The notes under the pieces were generated by a model. The model had not been told where the DNA came from, did no database searches, and worked only from the letters and a program-made list of their open reading frames with translations. From Pontederia crassipes (taxonomy: Eukaryota > Streptophyta > Magnoliopsida > Commelinales > Pontederiaceae): a DNA stretch of 64,000 nt. The position numbers and the translations under genes were made by a program. The stretch lies in the NCBI GenBank assembly GCA_030549335.1, contig CM060198.1, positions 43,688,353-43,752,352 on the forward strand. Reading direction: 5' to 3'. This document shows, one piece after another, positions 50,131-63,128 of the stretch (position 1 is its first letter; each line of letters begins with the position of its first letter).

Positions 50131-50699
50131 TCAAGATTGATTTCAGTGCAGAATTATAAATCAGTCCACATCCATCCAAAATTAATCTAAACTACTACCC
50201 TATCCTAGAAGAAATGGAGTTTAGCTCCTCATGTTTACAAAGCTTGACATCAAATGGAATGAGAAACAGATATAAATCATTGTTGATAGAAGCCCTCGGC
50301 CAGCAGCAGCAAGTCCCTCAGCAGCAGCCCTCAGCAGCCTCCCTCCTTGCTCCAAACCCTTGCTCAAACCCTCAATGTCCAACCCCCCTTCCTCCTCAAG
50401 AAATTCCACCTTTTATATGACTCCTCTCTACCTTTGGATCAGCATCAGAATGTTCTAATCCTCCTGATTGCAGCCACCTGTTTCTGGCCTGAAGATTCCT
50501 TGCTGTAGTGACAGCTTTTGGTGCAGGAAATCAGTGGTCCCCCCTCCTTTTCTCCCTTTTTCAGTCCTATTCCACCTGCTAGAAGGCACATAACAGCAAG
50601 TATCAATGTCTTCTAATAAGAAATAGACAAATAAGGGTAAGAACCACAAGTAGGCTCAGCTTAGTGATCAAAAGGGATTTTATGTTGTGCAGGATTGAA

Positions 50700-51260
50700 A
50701 ATCTATATGAAAATTTGATGTTTTTGGGCCCGGAAATGATAACTTGTCACAAATCATGAAAATTATCCAAATGCAAGTGACTCAAAGCATTAGAAGCATC
50801 AAATGGACTAGGGTAACAAGTGAGTGCAGTCAGAAATCAAATATGAATGAGATTTCTAAGAAGTGATAACTTGGGTTCCCAAAAACGATAACTTATATGA
50901 CTTAAAAATGATAACTTGTGATAACTTGAGTTGTGGTTATCCAAATGTGATGAAATTTGACCAGCAATAAGTTAGAATAATAATAAGATGATTGCTTAAG
51001 GTCCCTGTGCAGAATTAATGGTTTTTCATGTCGAAATGATAGAATTGCCCTTTAACGATAACTTGGCAAAGGAAAAATGATAACTTGTTCAAATGGACTT
51101 AAAACTTTGCACAAGTTGAGATGTGACTATCCAAATATGATTTATACATGATAATGATGGATTTAGGGCAAGAAAACTATTGAAAATCAGTTCATTCAAA
51201 ATAATGATAACTTGACATATGGGAATGATAACTTGTCCTCAAAATGATAACTTGGCATAG
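50700..51260. repeat. GATAACTT(G) motif array
   Basis: ATGATAACTTG or CGATAACTTG occurs about a dozen times at irregular spacing, all in the same orientation. An outlier copy is near 48475. Lies upstream of the LTR TATA box. Confidence 0.8.
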
Positions 51261-51604
51261 AATTTAGATATTATTGGATTTTGGCATTTCAGAACCTCTA
51301 TGCACATGGAATTAAGTATAAAATGAGGAATATCAACTAGTTATTACAATGTATGCATTCCAAGTATAATTGGCCCAAATATAGGTAAAAGTGGAACTCG
51401 ATATGTATGAATTGCATCTAAAATGGGTTAGAAACATATAGTGATCAGCAAGTGATCAGCAACTTAATGAATATTGAAGAAGTCTATAAGACATCTTGAG
51501 AAGTCAATAATCATCTTGGAAAGTGAAGGATCATCTTGGGTAGTGATGGATCATCTTGAGAGTTGAAGAGTTTTTCATTTATTATGTTATTTAACTAGAA
51601 CTAG

Positions 51605-51613
51605 TATAAATAG
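51605..51613 (+). promoter_or_regulatory. LTR TATA box
   Basis: TATAAATAGGG about 150 bases upstream of the primer site, the usual place for an LTR promoter. Confidence 0.55.
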
Positions 51614-51768
51614 GGATGAATGTAAGGTGTGAAGCATGTTGTGTTTTATTGAATTATGAACTTCAAGTTCTTATATTTTGATTGTGTGTGTCTTGGTGGA
51701 TTCCTTGATATACATAGTTGTTTTCTTATTATTTTTGGAGGCTTCAATCCATACACAATCAGATTGGT

Positions 51769-52372
51769 ATGAGAGCTCCGGCTCTTTCCATGGCTGGTCG
51801 ATGTGGTTCAAATGTCAACATGGGCAACAACGAGCGTGATCTTCATGATATCAAGATGGACGAGTTGAGAAGGCAAGTGCAACAAATCCAACAACAGCTT
51901 GAAGTTATCCAGGTTGCAAATTGTGACGAGCAACATCATGATTTGCAAGTTGATGATGAAGAGGATTTCAATCCGTTCCATGAAGATGATGGTTATTCAT
52001 CTAGTGGGAGGGGTTCTTTTCGTCTCAACCAACGATGTCAACATGATAACTACAACATCAAAGTTGGCATCCCCGACTTTGAAGGTCAACTACATCCAAA
52101 ATACTTCATCGATTGGCTTGCAACATTCGAACGAATTTTTGACTATAAAAGCATCCCAAAAGATAAGAAAGTCAAACTTTGTCATCAAATCGAAGAATCT
52201 AAAGAGACAAGGAAGTGTGAACGAAAGCAAAAGATCGTGACATGGAAAAAGATGAAAAAATGGGTTAAAAAAGAATTTCCTTCCTGCAAACTATAAACAA
52301 GATTCCTTCAATAGCTTATACAACTTCAAACAAGGTGAATCATCTATGGATGAGTACACTATCGTAGAATCT
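51769..52372 (+). pseudogene. gag: Ty3/Gypsy gag, 5' part, frameshifted and interrupted
   Basis: Encodes MAGRCGSNVNMGNNERDLHD, a coiled-coil region DELRRQVQQIQQQLEVIQ, an acidic linker, then the gag core KVGIPDFEGQLHPKYFIDWL and FERIFDYKSIP. One base near 52270 shifts the frame: the gag continues in another frame as NYKQDSFNSLYNFKQGESSM, with stops. The Copia-like element then cuts it at 52403, and the gene resumes at 56910. Its first ATG overlaps the primer site; ATG 51790 (MAGRCG) is the likelier start. Confidence 0.8.
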
Positions 52373-52402
52373 AAAGAGTAGACTATCATTCAATATCTTG
52401 AC

Positions 52403-53365
52403 TATAGGATCCCAAAAGGCACCAAGAGGGGGGGGGGGGGGGGTGAATTAGTGTTTAACCAAAAATATCAATTTCACGAAATTCGCTACGGAAGCACAAA
52501 ACCGATTCTTAAAATATTTGTAATTCAGATTATTAATACAATATTAGAGGGAGAGAGAGTGAGAGAAATCATACACAAATAAATGCGGTGGTTGTTGACG
52601 AGGTTTGACCACACCTTGGCCTACGTCCCCACTCCGACTTCTCGACCTCGAGACCGTTGGAGATTCTACTAATTCCTTCCTTTGTTCCAAATGGGGTAAG
52701 GAAGAAAGCCCTTTACACAATCACCTTTTTCTCCGCTTCGAGAGGCAAGACAATCTCTTCTTCTAGAAAGCTAATCTATTTCTTTCGCTCAAGAGGTAAG
52801 ATTTAGAACCTTTTTTACACAGGAACTCTCTCTATTTTTCTGAACAAGAATGTTTCTCTTTTACAATTCTATGCTCACAAGAGTGGAAGAGAAAAAGAAG
52901 AGCAAACTAAAAATGAAAACTTCAAGAAGAATGTCTTCTTTTGATAATTGAAGTTTTTCTTCAAGGCTTGGATGAGTGTACTTCCTTCTAGCTTTGGCAC
53001 TCCTTTTATAGGCTTTTGCAAGTGAGAAAGTCATCTAAAAATCATTCCACAATTTTCTCCTTCAAATTTGACCCTTCTGTTCATTTGACTCGGAGGCCGG
53101 TCGACTGCACATATGGACTGGTTGATCGGTACACTTTTTTTTGAAAAGATGATTTTTTATTCTATGAAAATCTAACAGAATTCTCTACAACTTTGATATT
53201 TATGACTAATCTAAAATTTAATAGGATCATAGTTAATTATTTAATCAAAATGTAGTGCATAAAGTTATCCCTTTTTTTAAATTTTTTTAGCATTTTAACT
53301 TTAAGTTTTCGAGATTTGTATCATCAAAATATAATTTTATATATCTCTAAAACTTAGATCCAATA
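52403..53365 (-). repeat. 3' LTR of the Copia-like element, with internal deletion
   Basis: About 963 bp against 1,225 bp for the other LTR. The missing part (near 53130) is most of the GGTCGACC array: only its first copies (GGCCGGTCGACTGC, GACTGGTTGATCGG) remain before a T-run joins to TTTTCTATTCTATG-like sequence. A G-run lies near 52430. Confidence 0.8.
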
Positions 53366-54319
53366 ATCTCTCTCTTTTTATAAAGACAAACCGAGAAATA
53401 TGAAAAATATATAAGTTGCAAAAAAGTTATAAAATAAGTTGTAAAATCAATTTTACTCCCCCTAACACTCAACTTTTCTTACAATGATAGATATTCACAT
53501 AAGTATAAATTGTAAGGAACTCTTCATATAATGTGATATTCAGATCATATTTCTCCTATATTTCTCCCCCTTTTGTTTCATAGAAAAGAATAATTTGTGT
53601 ATGAAGCATATAGGAAATCATATGTAACTCCTCCTTAATCATGCCATCTTTGAAAACAATTATTTTTCCCTTTTTCATATTAGAAATATGTAAAATATTA
53701 CATCATAAAGAGTTAGTATGTAAGAAATAACCCCCCTAAATTTATGATTATTTTATAATCGCGAAATGGAAACAATTTGATGAAGGCCAAAACTATATAT
53801 ATATATGTATGTATGTATATTAATAATCAAAATATGGCATAAAACTTTGATACAATAATAATATCCATGATATGTCAAAATAAATGTTAGTATGCTCCCC
53901 CTATCACTATTATCAATTTTAGATGTTCTCTCTTTTCAAAGAAATAGTAATTTTGAAATTCTGAGTGAAATCAAAGATAGATAATACTTTTACCATAACC
54001 TTTGTGCCTTCACATTTCTAATTCCTCATTTGCTTTACATGTGAGGCACACCTGAAAAACAATCATTTAAACTTTGGTACCCAAACTTCTTTGAGTCCAA
54101 TTTTGTTAATCAAAGTTCCTTTTGGAACCCATATTATCCTATGTTTTGAAGATTTTTTTACTTTACATTGATAAGCATAATGGTCATAAAATCCACATGC
54201 AAAATATGTAATATGTGATTTTCTATCGTAGTAATGATTAGATTTCCAATAAAAGTTTTTATGTCCAAAGTATTTCGTAAAATTATTTTTCTTTACATAA
54301 GAATTAGTTTTATCATTAT

Positions 54320-55555
54320 TTTATAATTTTTTCAAAAGATCATTTTCCTTCTTTGCTTTTTCTAGAGAACATGTTAGTTTTACAATTTCACATGCATGTG
54401 TAATTTCTAGAGTTTCAATTTCACTTTTTAGGTTTTCATTCTCCATAAAACATGTATTCTTTTCTTTTTTAAAATTTTCAATCTCATGTCGTAATTTCCC
54501 ATTTTCCTCTTTAAGTGAATAATATCTTTTTATAAGGGAGGAAAGTTTTTTATTTACATCTAAAGAAAACTTTTCTTCGGAAGAGCTCGATGAGTCATTA
54601 TTTGAAAGATTAGAAGTTACCTCATCGTTGTGTGCCATTAAGCGTAAGCATGCTTCATCACTGGAAGAGCTTGACGAGTCATTTGTTTCAATTGACTTTT
54701 CATACTTTTTCTTTTTACCTCTTCAAGATGTTTCTTCTTTGTGAATTTTGTATGATCTTCGGATAGGCTTCTCATTCGTTTCTTTCTTATTCACCAACTT
54801 GAGATACTTATCTAATTTTCTTGTGTAGCGGGTGATTCTCCTTTCGTCCACTTCTTCTTCACTTTAGTCTTCTTCATTTGCATTTGCCTTTAATGCCAAT
54901 GTTTTTTTCTTGGGGCTTTTTCTTCTTGATCTTCTTGGATTGAGATCTCATATGTTAAAAGTGAACCAATAAGACCATAAAAATCTAATTTGTTCATATC
55001 TTTTTCTTCAATTACGATCCTCTTCATATGCCATTTGGAGGAGAGAGACCTGAGAATCTTTTTCACTTTTGGGGGGTTAATTCTAGGCTCGTCCAAAGAG
55101 GCTAAGTCATTCACAATATCATTAAATCGAGCAACCATATTATTTATGCATTCATTTTCATGCATCTTGAAGGAATCTTATTGATGATTCAAAATATTTA
55201 ATCTAGATTGTTTGATTTTATCCGTTCCTTGATAAGTAGTAATGTGTTTCTTCCAAATTTCGGTTGCACTTTCACAATTAAAAATATGATTGAAATCCGT
55301 TGAATCTAGATCACAATAAAAAATATTCTTTGCTTTCTTATACAATTTCGAAAAAAATTTCTATCTTTCGTCATATTCGGTAGGTAATTTTTCATGAAGA
55401 TAATAATCTTTTTCAATGATATTCCACATGGTAATATTAATACAACAAATGTATGCTTGAATCCTAATTTTCCAATATTGAAAATTTGATGCATTTAAAA
55501 GGGGATGACAACTAATTGATTGTCCTTCGGCGAAAATAAATTCACTTGGTGCCAT
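54320..55555 (-). pseudogene. gag: Copia-type gag, frameshifted
   Basis: Starts MAPSEFIFAEGQSI at 55555 and matches the copy at 17285: NASNFQYWKIRIQAYIC, NIIEKDYYLHEKLP, then stops and frameshifts near 55365 and 55170; the second open block (55165-54890) has MHENECINNMVARFNDI and the third (54638-54321) an acidic coiled coil with KYEKSIETNDSSS just before it. Broken in at least three places; no CCHC knuckle or pol motif found. Confidence 0.8.
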
Positions 55556-55670
55556 AGCTCTTAAGATGGTTAAATCTTAAAATAAGATAATTGAATCTTA
55601 AAAAGACTATATCTAAAAATGATTAGATCTTAAAATGAGATGATTCAAAAAATTAAAACGAGAGCAATCC

Positions 55671-55683
55671 GCTCTGATACCAA
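55671..55683 (-). other. Primer binding site, initiator tRNA-Met
   Basis: Minus strand TGGTATCAGAGC directly after the LTR end (CCTACAAT). Confidence 0.9.
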
Positions 55684-55684
55684 T

Positions 55685-56909
55685 TGTAGGATCCCAAATG
55701 GCACCAAGAGGGGGGGTCAATTGGTGTTTAATCGAAAATATCGATTTTACGAAATTCATCGCGGAAGCACAAAATTGATTCTTAAAACATTTACAATTCA
55801 GATTATTAACACAATATTAGAGGGAGAGAGAGTGAGAAAAATCAAATAAAAATAGACGCGGTGGTTGTTGACGAGGTTCGACCATACCTTGGCCTACGTC
55901 CCCGCTCCGACTTCTCGATCTCGAGACCGTCGAAGATTCCATTAATCCCTTCCTTTGTTCCAAATGGGGTAAGGAAGAAAATCCTTTACACAATCATCTT
56001 TTTCTCTGCTTCGAAAGGCAAGGCAACGTCTCATCCTAGGAAGCTAATCTATTTCTCTCGCTCAAGAGGTAAGATTTAGAACATCTTTTACACAGGAGCT
56101 CTTTCTATTTTTCTGAACAAGAATATTTCTCTCTTTTACAATTCTATGCTCACAAGAGTGGAAGAGAGAAAGAAGAGCAAACTAAAAATGAAAACTTCAA
56201 GAAGAATGTCTTCATTTGATAACTGGAAGTTTTTCTTCAAGGCGTGGATGAGTGCGCTTCCTTCTAGCTTTGACACTCCTTTTATAGGCTTCTGCAAGTG
56301 AGAAAGTCGTACAAAAATTATTCCACAATTTTCTCCTTCAAATTTGACCATTTTTGTTCATTTGACTTAGAGGCCGGTCGACCGCACATATGGACCGGTC
56401 GACCGGTACACTTTCTTTTATAAAAAATGTGACCGTTGGCGAATTCTGCACTGTCCGATCTACCTGTGTCTTGGACTAGTCAATTGATACCTCAACCGGT
56501 ACAGTCTCGATATTCTGCTAGTTAAAACTGGACATTTTCTGCACTGACCAGTCAATCTGTGTTCTGGACCGATCGACCGATATTCTGGACCGGTCGACCT
56601 GTGTTCCTGTCCGGTCGACCTGTTTTTCAGCTGGAAGCTCAACGTCCTGCACTATTTTAAGTATAACTTTTTGCACAGTTATCCAAATGAGATGATTTTC
56701 TATTCTATGGAAAGTTAACATAATTCTCTACAACTTTGATATTTATGACTAATAGAAAATCTAATAGGATCATAGTTAATTATTTAATCAAAGTGTAGTG
56801 CATAAAGTTATTCCTTTTCTTCAAACTTTTTCAGCATTTTAACTTTAATCTTTCGAGGTTTGTATCATCAAAATATAATTTTATATATCTTTAAAACTTA
56901 GATTCAACA
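55685..56909 (-). repeat. 5' LTR of the Copia-like element
   Basis: 1,225 bp. Shares landmarks with 13510-17156, including the GGTCGACC/GACCGGTCGACC array at 56373-56630, a GTGGTTGTTGACGAGGTT block, and the ATGATACAAAYCTCGAAAG start region. Confidence 0.9.
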
Positions 56910-57890
56910 TCGATGATCTTCGCTGAGGTTAAAAATATTATTCAACTTCAACTTTAGTAGTCTTTTGATGATGTTTGCAAACTGATGACTCATGTTGAAA
57001 GCCAATCCAAGGAGAAAGGTGCTCGTAAACTTTTTGGAAAAGAAGGAGGTTTTAGCCGAGGGAATGCTCTAGCCATTAAGTCCCCCTCGCCTTCTAACAA
57101 AATGATTTCTAAGCGTGCTCCCACATAAGAAGGTACTTCTCGCACTATTTCAAATCATCTCTAAAGAATGCTTTAAATGTAGAGAATTTGGTCATATCGC
57201 CTCTGAATGTCGAAATCGAAGGGTTATTTCTCTTATTATTGTAGAAGTTGAAGATGAACCTATATTTGACACCTATTACGATGAGGAGGATGTCAATGAA
57301 CAATAGGAGGTTACTTATTCTAATGAAGGAGAGGGTTCAACGCCTCTTGAAATCATCAGATGGTGAAGAAGAAATGTGGCTTCGTCACAATATTTTTCAT
57401 ACTTGATGTACTTCACATGAAAATGTATGCGTCATCATTATTGATAGTGGGAGTTATGAAAATGTTGTTTCAAAAACTATGGTGGAGAAATTGTAATTCA
57501 AATTGGAGAAGCATCCAGAGCCTCATAGGCTTTCTTGGCTTAGGAAAGGTAGTGATGTTCATAAACGTTGCCTTATTCAATCATTGACCATCAATATAAA
57601 GATGAAATATTATGATGTGGTTCTTATGGGTGCTTGTCATTTTCTTCTTATTTGTTCTTGGTTATATGATCGCAATGTTATTTGTGATGATTTCAAGTGT
57701 ACTTATTCCTTTACTAAGGATAGTGTGAATGTTACTCTGGCTCTCTCAAATATAGAAGCCAAACATAAATCTGAAGAGGGAAGTTTTTTATCTATCAAGG
57801 TCTCAATTTTTTCAAGTCATGAATCATTCTTCAAGCACATATTGACGCGAGAATTGATGACAATTAAATGCTATCAAGTGCACTAGTCGC
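56910..57890 (+). pseudogene. Ty3/Gypsy gag 3' part, CCHC knuckle and protease remnant
   Basis: Continuation of 51769-52372 after the insertion: IFAEVKNIIQLQ, a KLMTHVESQSKEKGARKLF linker, a CCHC knuckle CFKCREFGHIASEC (about 57171-57212), an acidic tail, then the aspartic-protease landmark IIDSGSYENVV (about 57437-57470, active-site DSG) and HPEPHRLSWL, with a later YDRNVICDDFKCTYSF. Stops and frameshifts separate the blocks. The RT domain expected next is absent; unrelated LTR-like DNA follows at about 57870. Confidence 0.8.
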
Positions 57891-60800
57891 TCAAGTAATA
57901 AAGAGCAATGAGTAGAATGTCGAACCCACGAGGAATTAACTTATTTAACTAAACTAATTTTAAGGGCTAATAGGAGACAACAAGATTTTGGGTAAAAGAT
58001 GTGCATAAAAAAATTATAGAAAAGTAAAGACTAAAACTAAATTAATCTAATCTAATCTGCTGATGCATAGTGCCTAGGATGATAAAAGAGATTATAGGCA
58101 AACTGAATTGACCAAATATCACAAATTAATTTCTAACGACGGATTAGAGTCTACTCAAATTATTAATTTCCATCTAGAATCAGTCAATCTATCTTAATTC
58201 GAAATAGATTAAGACTACTCTGTTATGGATCATAATCTAATCAAACATAAGATTAAGATGCATTAAAATGTAGTATCTAAACTATTATCACCCATACCAT
58301 GATAATGATTAATAGATCACACAATTAATATTCCGTAAAAAATCATACAAGTTGTGACACGCAATGCTTGGACTTAAAAGTCAACAATTAATTCCATAGA
58401 AATCATGCAATTAAAAGTAACTACTCTACAAGGATGATAGCTAACTATATAAGGCAATTAATCTCTGAAAAAGTATTAATAATAACATGCATATTCGAAA
58501 GAAAACTGAACTATAATCTATTATGAAATAAGGTTTAATAGTTTACCTTCAATGATTAAAACTATTACAATTGTCTCAAACAAAAAATAAAACTAAAGGA
58601 TCCAAATTACTAAATATAGAAAGATACATTAAGTAAGCATGAGATCATCCCAATATGAAATAGAACAGAGAATACTCTTAGGAACGTCGATGAATTATTG
58701 TTCGATCCTCGTCTAGAGTCAATCGTGCTGAAATCTTCTCAGTGAGCCTTCTAAATTCTCTTACATTCTTGACTTAAAAACTTTAGTTGCAGGCCATCTC
58801 TTCAGGTGGCAGAAAGTCTCTATTTATATGGATTCAAGTTTCCATGTGATTGGAGAAAAAACAGAAACATATTCTATGTGAAATAAGGAAAATTCGAATA
58901 TGAATTATTTTTAAAATTTTGGCCTTGTCAAACTTTAAAATTTGGGTCATAACATGTTTCCAAATCATCATGAGATCGTATAATATGATTAAGAATCATT
59001 GTGCACTTGAAACTTTTTCAAACATTCATCCAAAAATCGAATATGGGCTTCGTCGCGGTTTGTTACATGATTTTAATGGTCTGAACAGTGTCCGAATTGA
59101 CTTAGGAATGAGTTTTCACGGCCCATGAGAGAGTTTTCATGGCCCTCACAGTGTGTAAAATATGGATTTCGCGGCCCGTGAAGACCTGATTATCGGACAC
59201 CTTTCTGAATGCATTTTAATGGCTTGCCAAAGTGTTGCACGACCATTTTCACGGCCCGTGAAGAAGCTTTCACGATCCATTAGAGCACATTTCTGGCAAC
59301 CTCACTGTTTTCCACTTTTCGGCTTCGTTTTAACTTCGATTTGAGCGTGTCTTTTCTGTTAGTTTCGTAATTCATTTTTCTTACTTTCTAAAAAATAAAA
59401 TACAACAATTGGGTATATTTTCAATTTTGTAAAATTAATGTAAATAAGCTAATATAATATGCATGCTATTAGAAAATTATTTGAAATAAGATTAAATGTA
59501 TCAAACTCTCCCAATCTTAGATATTTGCTTGTCCTCAAGCCCTATTTAAGGCAAAACTCTAACCAAGAAGGTCAATCATCGCTTTCATCATGTCAGTCAA
59601 CTATTTTTCTTAGCACTAGATTTTATACATCGATTGCCAAAATATCTCTCCATCACTAGATTTTATACATCGATCACCAAAATATCTCTCCATCATTCCA
59701 AGAACCTAACCTTGTAGAATTTATGAATGTTAGACATATTTAAACTCATCCAAGTTCAACTAATGCAAGAAAACATACAGTCTATCAAATAAGAGTCTCA
59801 ATGTTGAAAACATAAGTGCATACAGAGCTTATGTATTTTCACTTAAAACTTTTTCACTTTAAAACTTCTTCACTTTAAGACTTCTTCACTTTAAAGTTTT
59901 TTATATTTTTGTTCATTCATTTTTTTTATTTGATACTTATGTGCTTCTCCATATTGCACAAGATGGTCCATGTAACAAGCTTTCGATCGACGGATCCCAA
60001 AGCAGTTGCCCTTAAGTCATCAGGCAAGAACCCCCTACGCATCTAATCACCTGGACACACAAGTTTCGGATAACACTAGTACTTTTTTATTTTGTTTTGT
60101 TGGGGTTCAACTAACCCATTTTTAACTTTTTGCACATTTTTTTCTTTTTACTATAAGCTCAATAATCACTTAAACGTTGATAGTTATTATCAAAACTAAA
60201 GAAAAGAAAAGAGCATGAACAAGACCGTTAATTAGCTGGATGTCCTTAAATAATGCTTGAAAATAAGAAAATATTAAGACATAAGAAAGAATGATATGAA
60301 ATATTTAATTTCTAAAACATGATAAGAATGTATGCATGTATTGCAATATAAAAAAGATAGGCACGATGCATGAAAATGCAAACTCCCCCAAGTTTGAACT
60401 CAACACTATGTTGTTGAAAATCAAATCCGGAAAAGGGAGTATAAAAATAATAAAGAAATCATAAAGCAAGGAATTGAAAAGAAACAACCTGATAATGTGA
60501 TGGATGTGAAAACCATATAGAGAAGCCAATGTATGGTTCGGATGCCAATTATATAGTGAAGTTGTCGATGTCGAATAGCCTTTATAATGATTGTATGTGT
60601 TGCTCAATTCTAGAAAGTCAGGACGTTGAATTCCTTCGAAATGTGAAAATGGCATGCTCCTTGAGATGACTAGTCCAAGATGAGGAGCCCATGAGAAGCC
60701 GGTCACGCCCCTTGCAGTGTCGAAGAAATGATGTTGAACGCTGTCATGGGCTATGAACTATTAGCGATGACTCGTGAAGTGTCATCTTCTACCATCGCCA

Positions 60801-61600
60801 AATTGTTGCAGAGACAAGGGGCTGCTCGACGGCAATGATTAGAGATAAGAAAGAACGGCGTTATGGAAGTCGCCGGTCAGAGTAGGAGGCGTCGATGAAG
60901 AAAATCCTCGAAATCACGAAGTCACCGCCTGCTGATATCGAGGGTGCGGATCACCGCCGATGGAGTCGCCGAAGTTGACCACATTGGTACACGCACGTGA
61001 TGGGTCGCCGGAGTTCCCGCCACTGAGATCGGGTAACCTTCCTAAAGGGTCACACTATGTGAAAATTTGAGTGGGTCATGAATCGGGCAAAATGAGGGTG
61101 TGCGTGTAAAATGCAACTCACTTACAGGCCATGACGACAATGTAACGGCCATTAATGTAGCTATGTTACAATCTAAAGACCCGTGAGTTGGACATGAAGG
61201 ACACAAGACAACCCGTGAGAGAATGATAACGATCCGTTAAATATTGTTATTCGTTGATAGACCTACTGTAAGACCCATGACACTTCTGGAACGATCCATG
61301 AAATGATGATACTCTAAAGAACATATTTTGTGATATCCGTGAAACTTGTATAACGACTCGTGAATGATCATAAAAAGGTTGGGAAGTATTCTGTGGTACT
61401 TGATGGCTTATATTTTTGTACCTATTTTAACATGGAAAAAGCACCATATTTTCTTTGATAGTGAATGTAAAACAATTTTCACTACATGTATTTACCTCTT
61501 TTTCCAACATTCCAAGCCATCCAATCACTTTTCGACCCATATTTATATATTCTCCACATATCGGCTTGTAATTCCCTTATCTGTTGCACAAATGCAGGCG
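57870..61600. mobile_element. Large Gypsy-like LTR or non-coding retroelement region
   Basis: Contains phrases typical of long plant Gypsy LTRs: CAAGTGCACTAGTCGCTCAAG, TGTCGAACCCACGAGGA (57870-57935), AACTCTCCCAATCTTAGATATTTGCTTGTCCTCAAG in pieces near 59505, and AACTCCCCCAAGTTTGAACTC near 60380. Its ends are not defined and no domain is coded. Has two groups of CACGGCCCGTGA-like motifs. Family assignment is from memory. Confidence 0.4.
59040..59290. repeat. CACGGCCCGTGA dyad array
   Basis: TTTTCACGGCCCRTGARR, CGCGGCCCGTGAAG, TTCACGGCCCGTGAAGAAG and TTTCACGATCCATTAG recur at 20-50-base spacing. The core is a near-palindrome. A looser second group (ACCCGTGAG, GATCCATGAAA, ATCCGTGAAA) runs at 61060-61370. 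Confidence 0.7.
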
Positions 61601-62363
61601 GTCTTTATCGGATGATCAGCAAGACAAATGGACGCGGCAAAAAGGGAGAGTACGCAGACTAATCAGATATGTATGGACCACAAGATAGGTTTCATCATCT
61701 GCATATACCATCTGACGGGATCGCAAGGAATCAAGAGGATAAATCCTCACTTGAACACCTGTCGAAGATCAAACGACTAAAGCGGATAATGAAAACAGAT
61801 GGCATAGATCGAAAGAAAGGAACCAGAGGAAAAAGGATATAAAAGAGAAAAAGCTAGAACAAGGAATGGGGTAGGAACAGCAAGAGACCAGCAAGGAGAG
61901 TAAAGGAGAAGGATCAAAAGCAATGAGGACGAGATCATCTTTGGTCACTCCTATGAGCAGAATGAACATTTGCTTTAATTTACGCCTTCATTTTTGCACG
62001 TTATCCTATTGCATTAACTTTTCTGTTAGCTTAAAGTTTAAGTTCAGTATGTCTAACTAATAAGCATTTGAGGCTGAGGGATCATATGATGAGTTTGGAC
62101 TAGGTTTGATGTTTTTACTTGATTTCAGATTATTTGTTTTCATGGTGTTTGATTTTATTGTTATTCCTGTGAATGTCGTAATTGCAAGTTCTTCTTCATG
62201 CGATGATTTCCCCGAGAAAGGAACATATGTCATCAACAACATGCTATGAGCCAAAAGGTTAGCATGGTTATAGAGAAGATGAACCATAGTAATGATCTTT
62301 ACTTTCTTATGTAGAATGAATCGAGAGAGGATTTCTACAAACTTCTAATCTGATATCACCTAC
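61601..62363. other. Spacer without recognised genes
   Basis: No coding region or repeat was recognised on either strand. Short frames have no family features. Confidence 0.5.
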
Positions 62364-63079
62364 CACTACATTTTCGACGGTTTTTTCGACGGAATCGCAT
62401 TCGTCCAAAAAATGGTCATTGCAAATCAATTTCTGACGGTTGGAAAAGAACCGTCAGAAATTTTGATGGATTTTCGACGGTCACGACCGCCGATATTTGC
62501 AGCGGTCGTCGAAATCGTAAAAAATTCGACAGTTGTGACCGTCGATATTTGCGGCGGTCGATGAAACCGTCGCAAACTTCGACAGTCGTGATCGTCGAAG
62601 TTTTCGATTGTTTCGTCGGTTGCTATCGCCGAAAATTTTGACGGTCATCGCTCACGGGCAATCCGAAGGCCAACGGCTGGCCCGTCGCTCGTGGCTGGAT
62701 CCAGCGGATCCGGTCGCCAGGCGGCCAAATCCGACCGCCAGGTGACCAATCAGGCTGCCGGTAGCTAGGCGATCGGATCCGATAGCCAGGAGGCCGAATC
62801 CGGCCACTAGGCGATCAGCTGCCAGCGGCCGAATCTGGCCGCTAGGCGATCGGCCGCCAGCGGCGAGATCCGGCCGCATGGCGGCCCGGGCCGAAGAGAG
62901 AGAGAGACGTCGGCGACCGATCCAGAGAGAGAGATGCCAGCGGGAGAGGGACACCGGCGGTCGATGCTTGACGCTTGACGCCCGGTCGGAGGCTCGCCGG
63001 CCGGGAGAGGGAGAGGGGGAGAGGGAGAGGGGGAGAGAGAGAGGGGAGAGGAGGGAGAGGGGAGAGGAGGAAAAGGGGG

Positions 63080-63128
<49 letters not shown>

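Larger units (their letters stand above)
48290..51761 (+). mobile_element. Long LTR/5' region of a Ty3/Gypsy element
   Basis: Ends just before a tRNA-Met-like primer site (TGGTATGAGAGC, 51765-51776). A TATAAATAGG box at 51605 marks the LTR promoter. The left boundary is not certain. Inside are tandem ~200-bp units (49080-50130) and a GATAACTT array (50700-51260). A Gln/Pro-rich short frame at 50214-50420 has no homology I recognise. Confidence 0.5.
52403..56909 (-). mobile_element. Gag-only Copia-like element (4.5 kb), inserted in a Gypsy element
   Basis: Minus orientation. 5' LTR 55685-56909 (starts TGTTGAATCTAAG), primer site 55671-55683 (TGGTATCAGAGC), degenerate gag, no pol, 3' LTR 52403-53365 (ends GGGATCCTATA). 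Flanks TTGAC (52398) and TCGAT (56910) differ by two transitions and may be a decayed 5-bp target duplication. The interrupted Gypsy gag resumes after it, confirming the insertion. Same family as the truncated copy at 13510-18187. Confidence 0.85.
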
